Positions 59,089-64,000 of a stretch of 64,000 nt of DNA are shown piece after piece. Position numbers and translations under genes: made by a program. Each line of letters starts with the position of its first letter. Within the stretch, counting starts at the first letter, position 1. The notes under the pieces are model-generated. The model did no database searches, was not told the origin of the DNA, and saw nothing but the letters and a program-made list of their open reading frames with translations. This stretch comes from an uncultured Paenibacillus sp. (GTDB taxonomy: Bacteria > Bacillota > Bacilli > Paenibacillales > Paenibacillaceae): the NCBI GenBank assembly GCA_937895345.1, contig CALAWP010000073.1, positions 124,001 through 188,000 on the forward strand, in the 5' to 3' direction.

Positions 59089-60180
59089 ATGATTAAAGTA
59101 GCGGTGTTTGGAGTAGGATTGATCGGCGGCTCGATCGCCTTATGCTTGAAAGGAAAGCCGGGAATAACCGTCGTCGGTTATTCCCATCGGCAGGCGTCCG
59201 CCGACAAGTACGTGCAGAGAGGCGTGGTCGATTCCGCGACGACTTCCGTCGAGGAGGCGGCCGCGGACGCCGATTTTATATTTTTGTGCATGCCCGTCGG
59301 CATGCTGGAACATTATTTGGAGAAGCTCAGCCGCTTGGAGCTGAAGGAGGGCTGCATCGTTACGGACGTAGGCAGCACCAAAGGCTCGGTAACCGCCTGC
59401 GCTCGCAAGCTGGACTTGAGCGGCGCCTGCTTTATCGGCGGGCATCCGATGGCCGGATCCGAGCGCACGGGCGTGGAGGCGGCGTCTTATCATTTGCTGG
59501 AAAACGCCTTTTACGTGCTGACGCCCGACGCTTCCGCGCCGCCGGAGGCGGTGGAGAAGCTGTCGGAGCTGTTGGCGCATACGCGCGCCAACGTCGTTAT
59601 CGTCGATGCGGAAACGCATGACGACATCGTTGGAGCAATCAGCCATTTGCCTCATATTATTGCGGTGGCGCTTGTCAATCAAGTGCGGCGGTACAACGAC
59701 AGCAACGGGCTGTACGAGATGCTGGCGGCCGGCGGCTTCAGAGACATTACGCGCATCGCTTCCGGCGATCCCGCCCTGTGGCGCGACATTTTGCTGGACA
59801 ATCGGACGGTGCTTCTAAGGCTGCTGCAAGATTGGGGAGCCGGGATGGAGCAATTTGCGCAAATGCTGGAGAGCGGCGACGGCGAAGCCATCGCGGAAGC
59901 GTTCCGGGCGGCCGGAGAATTCCGCAACCGGATGCCGGAGAGAAGAAAAGGCGTCATTCATTCCGTTTACGATTGTTACGTCGACGTACCGGATCATCCG
60001 GGCATTATCGGCCACATTACAAGCGAGCTTGGCAACCGCAAAATCAACTTGAGCAATATTCAAATTATCGAAAGCAGGGTCGACGTGCCCGGCGTGCTTC
60101 GGCTGTCGTTCCGGAGCCAGCACTATTTGGACCAGGCCATCGAGCTGCTGAAAGAGCGGGGATATGCCGTCCACATTTAA
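59089..60180 (+). CDS. tyrA: Prephenate dehydrogenase with ACT domain
   Basis: A 363-residue enzyme that oxidises prephenate to 4-hydroxyphenylpyruvate. The NAD loop GVGLIGGSIALCLKG, GGHPMAGSERTGVEAA with catalytic His, and a helical C-terminal dimerisation region are followed by an ACT domain (about 293-363, DVPDHPGIIGHITSELG), a likely tyrosine sensor. The ATG has a weak ribosome site and probably relies on coupling with hisC. aroE, which follows in B. subtilis, is absent here. Confidence 0.95.
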   Translation: MIKVAVFGVGLIGGSIALCLKGKPGITVVGYSHRQASADKYVQRGVVDSATTSVEEAAADADFIFLCMPVGMLEHYLEKLSRLELKEGCIVTDVGSTKGSVTACARKLDLSGACFIGGHPMAGSERTGVEAASYHLLENAFYVLTPDASAPPEAVEKLSELLAHTRANVVIVDAETHDDIVGAISHLPHIIAVALVNQVRRYNDSNGLYEMLAAGGFRDITRIASGDPALWRDILLDNRTVLLRLLQDWGAGMEQFAQMLESGDGEAIAEAFRAAGEFRNRMPERRKGVIHSVYDCYVDVPDHPGIIGHITSELGNRKINLSNIQIIESRVDVPGVLRLSFRSQHYLDQAIELLKERGYAVHI

Positions 60181-60224
60181 ACCGGGCGGCCCGCGCAGCG
60201 TTTTCAAAAATAATTTTGCCCAAA

Positions 60225-60239
60225 ATGAAAACGCTTGTT
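60225..60239 (+). promoter_or_regulatory. Candidate cre (CcpA) site overlapping the promoter at 60238
   Basis: ATGAAAACGCTTGTT fits the Bacillus cre consensus WTGNAANCGNWNNCW at all fixed positions but one (T instead of C near the end). It overlaps the first two bases of the -35, a position expected for repression. Confidence 0.5.
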
Positions 60240-60266
60240 GACAAAATGGAAGCGTATACATATAAT
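60238..60266 (+). promoter_or_regulatory. Consensus sigma-A promoter
   Basis: TTGACA (60238-60243), exactly 17 bases, TATAAT (60261-60266): both hexamers are perfect, the best sigma-A promoter seen in the window. Start expected near 60271-60273. Confidence 0.88.
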
Positions 60267-60271
60267 AAAAG

Positions 60272-60354
60272 TACAGTATGGTTTCTCTCCACTCCTATCC
60301 AATATCTGCAGCGCTCATCATGAGCGCAACCACTCTTCGGAGTGGTTTTTTTTT
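60272..60354 (+). ncRNA. Candidate small RNA (about 82 nt)
   Basis: Between the perfect promoter and a strong terminator lies a non-coding stretch. From 5': a CU-rich single-stranded part (TTTCTCTCCACTCCTATCC, 60282-60300) that is complementary to ribosome-site-like purine runs; a hairpin GCGCTCA, loop TCA, TGAGCGC (60311-60327); then the terminator. No start codon with a ribosome site is present. The alternative is a leader attenuator for the sigma factor gene at 60556, because CCACTCC (60289-60295) can also pair with GGAGTGG (60339-60345) of the terminator. Confidence 0.55.
60328..60354 (+). terminator. Intrinsic terminator
   Basis: AACCACTC (60328-60335), tetraloop TTCG, GAGTGGTT (60340-60347), with T residues to 60354. 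Textbook form. Confidence 0.95.
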
Positions 60355-60475
60355 GTCCTCGCTACGAAATGGTTCGAAAGGTTAATAAAGGTTAATATTC
60401 CTTATGTCGAAAGAAGCAGGAATTTGCTTATGGAACTCGAATTACTAACTACTTGTGAGTTTTTCATGCGCTAAT

Positions 60476-60502
60476 CGCAACTTTTTCGTTCCCGGGCGGT
60501 AC
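60476..60502 (+). promoter_or_regulatory. Possible ECF-type promoter of the sigma factor gene
   Basis: CGCAACTTTTT (from 60476) followed about 15 bases later by CGGTAC (60497-60502) resembles ECF promoters, which have an AAC -35 core followed by T-rich DNA and a CGT-type -10. Autoregulation would be usual for this class. A sigma-A -10 (TACAAT, 60500-60505) overlaps but has no -35. Confidence 0.35.
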
Positions 60503-60555
60503 AATAGAAATATAGGGTCCGGGAATAATCTGCAGGTGGAGGAGGTTCGCCTGTC

Positions 60556-61152
60556 ATGACTGATTCCCAACTAATAAGAGAAATCAAGGATGGCAATGTC
60601 GAGCTGTACTCCGAGCTCATGCAGCGCTATCAGCGTAAAATAATCGCTTTCATATATCATATGCTTAAGAGCGCGGGACTGGAGCTCCTTGCGGAGGATC
60701 TTTGCTCCGAAACGTTCTACAAAGCTTACCGAAGCCTGCATTCCTTTCGGGAAATGGACGCTTCCTTCTCGACCTGGCTGTATACGATTGCCCGAAATAC
60801 CGTATTGAGCGAGCTGCGCAAGCAAAAGGCGGCGAACGTCTCGCTGGAGGAGGCCGGTTACGAGCCGGTCGCGTCTTCCGACGATATCCCCGAGCAGCAG
60901 GCTCTCCGCAAGGAACGAATGGAGATGGTCCGGGAAGCGATCAACAATTTGCCGGAAAAGCAGCGATCCGCGCTCATTCTTCGGGAATACGATCAGCTAG
61001 ACTATCAAGAGATCGCGAGCATACTCGGCCAAACGGTCAGTTCGGTCAAGTCGCTGCTGTTTCGCGCTCGGGCGAGCGTAAAAGCGCAGCTGGAGCCCTA
61101 TTTCGGTTCCGCTTCGGCGATGGAGGAATTCGAGAGGATGAATACGCCATGA
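60556..61152 (+). CDS. ECF-family RNA polymerase sigma factor
   Basis: A 198-residue sigma-70 family factor with region 2 (about 10-85: YSELMQRYQRKIIAFIYHML and FREMDASFSTWLYTIARN) and region 4 (about 120-180: LPEKQRSALILREYDQLDYQEIASILGQTVSSVKSLLFRAR), lacking region 3, as in SigW/SigX-type ECF factors. The ATG follows GGTGGAGGAGG. It overlaps the next gene, a zinc-binding anti-sigma factor, by 4 bases (ATGA). Signal unknown; envelope stress is the usual theme. Confidence 0.93.
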   Translation: MTDSQLIREIKDGNVELYSELMQRYQRKIIAFIYHMLKSAGLELLAEDLCSETFYKAYRSLHSFREMDASFSTWLYTIARNTVLSELRKQKAANVSLEEAGYEPVASSDDIPEQQALRKERMEMVREAINNLPEKQRSALILREYDQLDYQEIASILGQTVSSVKSLLFRARASVKAQLEPYFGSASAMEEFERMNTP

Positions 61153-61754
61153 GATGTGAGGTCGCACAAGACAAATTCGCCTTGTATTGGGATATGCCCG
61201 AGGACGACGAGGAACGCCGGGATATCGAAGCCCATCTGGTCGATTGCGAAGCATGCGCGGAGCAGTTCCGCGTATGGGAGCAAAGCGAGCGGATGATTCG
61301 TTCGCTGGCGGCGGAAGAAGATTTGATCGGACCGCTTGAACATGTCAACCGGAATGTAATGGACCGCATTTATGCGGAACAGTCCTGGCTGATGCCGGTG
61401 CCCGGCAAGTCCTATCAGTTTTCCAAGTCGTTCCGGCGCAATATGGCGCTTATTGTCGCGGCATGCATGGCCATGTTCGCGTGCGCCATCTTTGTGTTCG
61501 TCTTCGATTACAGGGACGCTTCCACTGCCGGCGACATGCAGCAGCTGACCGGTATACTGGATGCCGCGAACGCAACGGGAGACAGCGTCATCGTGACGGC
61601 GGGGCTGTATTCGGAGGTGCCCGTGGCCAGCATCAGCGATCCTTTCGTACTGAAGGTCGTCCCGACCTTTCCGCAATATTATGTAGCCCTGTCGCTGCTC
61701 GGCCTCGTCTCGGCGCTGCTTTTGCTGAATTGGCTGTCCCGCACGCGAAGCTAG
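61149..61754 (+). CDS. Membrane anti-sigma factor with ZAS zinc motif
   Basis: A 201-residue protein. The N-terminal cytoplasmic part has the anti-sigma zinc motif HLVDCEACAEQF (His29, Cys33, Cys36), with a further Cys3. Membrane segments lie at about 99-119 and again near 175-195. It should hold the preceding sigma factor inactive until the signal. The region between the segments (about 120-174) would be outside the cell, where a first protease could act; prsW at 24586 is a candidate but not proven. The ATG overlaps the sigma gene stop. Confidence 0.88.
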   Translation: MRCEVAQDKFALYWDMPEDDEERRDIEAHLVDCEACAEQFRVWEQSERMIRSLAAEEDLIGPLEHVNRNVMDRIYAEQSWLMPVPGKSYQFSKSFRRNMALIVAACMAMFACAIFVFVFDYRDASTAGDMQQLTGILDAANATGDSVIVTAGLYSEVPVASISDPFVLKVVPTFPQYYVALSLLGLVSALLLLNWLSRTRS

Positions 61755-61818
61755 CGGCGCGGCGGAAACGTCCGAGCCAATTGTTATTTTACTTTAAATA
61801 ATGGAGTGAAGCCGATTG

Positions 61819-62418
61819 ATGTTAGGTTTAGTCAGACACGGGCAGACGGATTGGAACGCGCGCGGCATCTTGCAGGGTCAAACCGATATTCCGCTGAACG
61901 AGGAGGGCATGGCGCAAGCCAAGCTGCTGGCGGGAAGGCTGCAACGCGAAGAAGCGATATGGGATGCGGTCGTAACGAGCGACTTGAAGCGGGCGTTCAT
62001 GACCGGCAAGCTGATTGCCGATGCGCTTGGCATTCCGCTGCTGCCGCCGGACGCCCGGCTTCGCGAACGTTCCTTCGGCGAGGCCGAAGGAACGACGGAG
62101 GAGGAACGATTGCGCCGCTGGGGCCCGGGGTGGAGGGAGCTGGAGCTCGGTGTGGAATCGGACTCGGCCATTCGCCGGCGCGGCCGCGAAGCGGTCGAGC
62201 AACTTACGGAGGCGGACCGCCATCGCCGCTTGCTCGTCGTCTCTCACGGAAGCTTTATCGCGCAGCTGCTGCAAGAGCTGTGCAGCGGATTGACGGACAG
62301 CAGGCTGGGCAACTTGTCGTATTCCGTCCTGGAAAGACGGGACAGCTCCTGGCATCCGCTGCTTCATAATTGCACCAAACATTTGGACAATGGACCGCCT
62401 GCTCAAATTGACAGATGA
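61819..62418 (+). CDS. Histidine phosphatase family protein
   Basis: A 199-residue phosphoglycerate-mutase-like phosphatase. The catalytic LVRHGQTDWNARG with the phospho-acceptor His and the second histidine in VVSHGSFIAQLL are present, as is RERSFGEAEG. Substrates of such family members vary (phosphoglycerate, cobalamin intermediates, broad phosphatase), and nothing nearby decides. The ATG at 61819 follows GGAGTGAAGCC; the TTG at 61816 is in frame too. Confidence 0.88.
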   Translation: MLGLVRHGQTDWNARGILQGQTDIPLNEEGMAQAKLLAGRLQREEAIWDAVVTSDLKRAFMTGKLIADALGIPLLPPDARLRERSFGEAEGTTEEERLRRWGPGWRELELGVESDSAIRRRGREAVEQLTEADRHRRLLVVSHGSFIAQLLQELCSGLTDSRLGNLSYSVLERRDSSWHPLLHNCTKHLDNGPPAQIDR

Positions 62419-62473
62419 CGAACATCGCCATTCAGAGGTTCGTCAGGAACCGTATAGTCACATGCGGCTTCGG

Positions 62474-62519
62474 CCGCCTTTGCGACATTCCGCCGGAATA
62501 GCGCGAAGGCGGTTTTTTT
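62474..62519 (+). terminator. Intrinsic terminator after the phosphatase gene
   Basis: CCGCCTT-GCG-ATTCC (62474-62491) pairs with GGAAT-CGC-AAGGCGG (62495-62512) with small internal loops, then seven T residues (62513-62519). Confidence 0.88.
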
Positions 62520-62738
62520 GCGCTTATAAGAACGTAGAAGTATCGCCGTATGCCGAGCATATACGGTGAACGCGAAACGCAAGCAGCGCCTCCATAGGAC
62601 GGCGAAGCCGTTTAGCTTGGCGCGCGCGTTCGCTCGAGAGGCTGAGAGGGTATGAAAATCGGGAAATGTCCAATAATGGTAACAACGTCATCTTAAGAAA
62701 CGGCATCCTGACGACGCAAGCGGAGAAAGGAGAGGACC
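62520..62738 (+). other. Intergenic stretch before the 402-residue gene
   Basis: About 220 bases, no gene seen. A short hairpin CCGTAT/ATACGG (62546-62566) is the only clear structure; no convincing promoter is found. Confidence 0.4.
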
Positions 62739-63947
62739 ATGAATTTATCGGAAATGCTCGGATATGCGGATATCGGTCAGCTCAGCCGGATCGCGGTCGC
62801 TTACCGGTGCGAATGCAGCGGCAATTCCAAAAACGAGCTGATTCAATCCATTCTGTCCACGATCGGCCGCAGCGATGTGTTCGAGGAGCAGGTTCGCGAA
62901 ATGAAGCTTGAAGATTTGCGGTTTCTCAACTCCTTGCTGTTCGATCCGAGAGAGGCGTACAGTCTGGAAGATTTGATTGCAAGAGTGCAGCAAAGCCGCT
63001 TCGGAGCGGAAACGGAGGCGCCGGCGGCCGACGGTCCGAAGCAGGAGGGCAAAACGAAAGGAAGAAGCAGGAGAAAAAAAACGGAGCCGGAGAACGCCCC
63101 GGCGAGCCCGCGCGACATGATCGCGAAATTCAAGCATCAAGGATGGCTGTTCAACGGTTTCAGCGGTCCGGGCAAATATTTGTTCCAGGTACCCGGCGAT
63201 CTGAAGGCCAGATTCCGGGAGGCAATGGCGCGAAAGCTCCGTGAGGGAATTCAATATACGGGCGATCCCGAAGTTTACCGGGAAGAGACGGGGATGCTGC
63301 AAAACGATGTCAAGCAGCTGCTTCATTACGTCTGGCAGAACGAGGTGCAGCTGACCGCCGACGGCTCCATGTACAAACGATATTTGACGCAGGCCATCGA
63401 CCGCCTGGCGGTGCGGGAGATGCTTCCGGGCAGAGGGGAATGGCGCTTCGGCTACGGCAGACACTTCAACCATTATCCCGACCGGTTTTCGTTGCTGTAC
63501 GACTACTGCTGCAGTTCCGGCTATTTGCTCGAAAACAGCGGGACGCTCGCCGTAACGGAGAAAGGACTGGAACGGATGCAGGCTTCTCCCCCGGGAGAGC
63601 TGGAAAACATCTATGCCTATTGGCTTAAGCTGTACAAATTGCCGATCGCAAACTTGCCCGCGTTCGTTCATTGGATCGGAGAGCTGGCGCCGGACTGGGT
63701 GACGGCGGAATCGGTGAAGCAGGCGCTGGTTCCGTTCGTCAAGCCGTATTATTACGACAGCGCGACGTCTATTCTCGATGTGCGGATTATGAAGATGATG
63801 CTTCATCTTGGATTGCTGCGGATCGGCGAGCACAGCGCGCATGGCGCCGTCATCCGCATGACCAAAGCGGGAGAGACGCTGCTGTCCGGAAGGCCCGCAA
63901 GGGAGAAGGGGGCATCCTCCGTTGACACAAGGCTGCCCGCTTGGTAA
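62739..63947 (+). CDS. Protein of unknown function, possibly helicase-associated winged-helix type
   Basis: A 402-residue soluble protein that I do not recognise with certainty. The N-terminal part (about 1-90: LSEMLGYADIGQLSRIA, NSKNELIQSILSTI) is helical; a lysine/arginine-rich linker (about 92-125) is followed by a region with several winged-helix-like patterns (about 125-395, for instance GTLAVTEKGLERMQ and HGAVIRMTKAGETLLSG). The layout reminds me of XPB/Ssl2-type helicase-associated N-terminal proteins, but I see no Walker motif. The ATG follows GGAGAAAGGAGAGG. A consensus promoter lies in its last codons. Confidence 0.7.
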   Translation: MNLSEMLGYADIGQLSRIAVAYRCECSGNSKNELIQSILSTIGRSDVFEEQVREMKLEDLRFLNSLLFDPREAYSLEDLIARVQQSRFGAETEAPAADGPKQEGKTKGRSRRKKTEPENAPASPRDMIAKFKHQGWLFNGFSGPGKYLFQVPGDLKARFREAMARKLREGIQYTGDPEVYREETGMLQNDVKQLLHYVWQNEVQLTADGSMYKRYLTQAIDRLAVREMLPGRGEWRFGYGRHFNHYPDRFSLLYDYCCSSGYLLENSGTLAVTEKGLERMQASPPGELENIYAYWLKLYKLPIANLPAFVHWIGELAPDWVTAESVKQALVPFVKPYYYDSATSILDVRIMKMMLHLGLLRIGEHSAHGAVIRMTKAGETLLSGRPAREKGASSVDTRLPAW

Positions 63948-63950
63948 AAT
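63922..63950 (+). promoter_or_regulatory. Sigma-A promoter for the gene at the window end
   Basis: TTGACA (63922-63927), 17-base spacer, TAAAAT (63945-63950). It overlaps the stop codon of the preceding gene. Confidence 0.8.
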
Positions 63951-63978
63951 CTCCCCTACCGAAGGGAGATGATGAACG

Positions 63979-64000
63979 ATGTTGCTGCCTTACAAAGGCA
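63979..64000 (+). CDS. First codons of the next gene (cut by the window)
   Basis: ATG at 63979 (MLLPYKG...) follows AAGGGAG with 10 bases of spacing; ATG codons at 63969 and 63972 in another frame are alternatives. Only about seven codons are visible, so no product can be named. Confidence 0.45.

Noticed and set aside
60234..60474. A 79-codon open frame beginning with TTG downstream of tyrA
   Set aside because: It runs straight across the consensus promoter, both hairpins and the terminator, has no ribosome site and an odd Phe/Trp/Asn-rich composition; the RNA-unit explanation is better.
1..64000. CRISPR arrays, prophage or insertion sequences, tRNA or rRNA genes
   Set aside because: No regularly spaced repeats, transposase or integrase genes, terminal inverted repeats, or RNA-gene signatures were seen; the only near-identical repeat is the pair at 40438-40513.

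Overview
The window reads as a chromosomal backbone segment of an endospore-forming Bacillales bacterium, most like Paenibacillaceae (Paenibacillus or Cohnella type). Reasons: GC-rich third codon positions, strong GGAGG-type ribosome binding sites with frequent GTG and TTG starts, many sporulation genes (ytfJ, dacB, spmAB, ypeB, spoVIF, yphF, spoIVA), and gene order that follows the Bacillus subtilis lysA/ppiB-rib-scp-res-serA and gudB-cmk-der-spoIVA-hbs-mtrB-hep-aro-trp regions almost step by step. Comparisons with B. subtilis are from memory. I see no insertion sequence, prophage, CRISPR array, rRNA or tRNA.

Layout. 1-7 kb: 3' end of lysA, ppiB, an FMN riboswitch and the riboflavin operon ribD-ribE-ribBA-ribH, then scpA-scpB. 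7-11.4 kb: a DUF2953 protein, ytfJ, dacB-spmA-spmB, rluB. 11.4-17.2 kb: the cytochrome c maturation and redox-sensing operon resABCDE. 17.3-22.4 kb: convergent serA with a terminator in its leader, a membrane-anchored protein of unknown role, a CPBP protease, a polysaccharide deacetylase lipoprotein and small proteins. 22.5-30.7 kb: mecA, glutamate dehydrogenase, prsW, a 53-residue Cys-rich protein, ypeB (without sleB), ypfA, ypfB, cmk, plsC and an S1-domain protein. 30.8-40.3 kb: yphA, the YIEGIA pair, der, plsY, gpsA, spoVIF, a DUF2768 protein, two ferredoxins around a nucleotidyltransferase-like gene, yphF, spoIVA. 40.3-48.5 kb: hbs, mtrB (TRAP), then hepS-menG-ubiA-ubiX-mqnA-hepT-ndk-cheR, in which prenyltransferase, flavin prenyltransferase and futalosine-pathway genes sit inside the heptaprenyl diphosphate synthase cluster. 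48.6-60.2 kb: aroC-aroB-aroH, a TRAP-type trp leader, trpEDCFBA, hisC, tyrA. 60.2-64 kb: a compact promoter-terminator unit with a near-consensus cre site (candidate small RNA), an ECF sigma/anti-sigma pair, a histidine phosphatase, a 402-residue protein of unknown function and the first codons of the next gene.

Functionally the aro-trp-hisC-tyrA block makes chorismate and the three aromatic amino acids. Chorismate also feeds MqnA for menaquinone, whose side chain comes from HepS/HepT and whose final methylation is by MenG. The strongest hunting leads are RNA-level: the candidate catabolite-controlled small RNA at about 60.27 kb, a TRAP binding site apparently split by a small in-register hairpin, a T-box-free attenuator before serA, Shine-Dalgarno sequences lying inside terminator hairpins before ribD and ypeB, and a duplicated hairpin before hbs.
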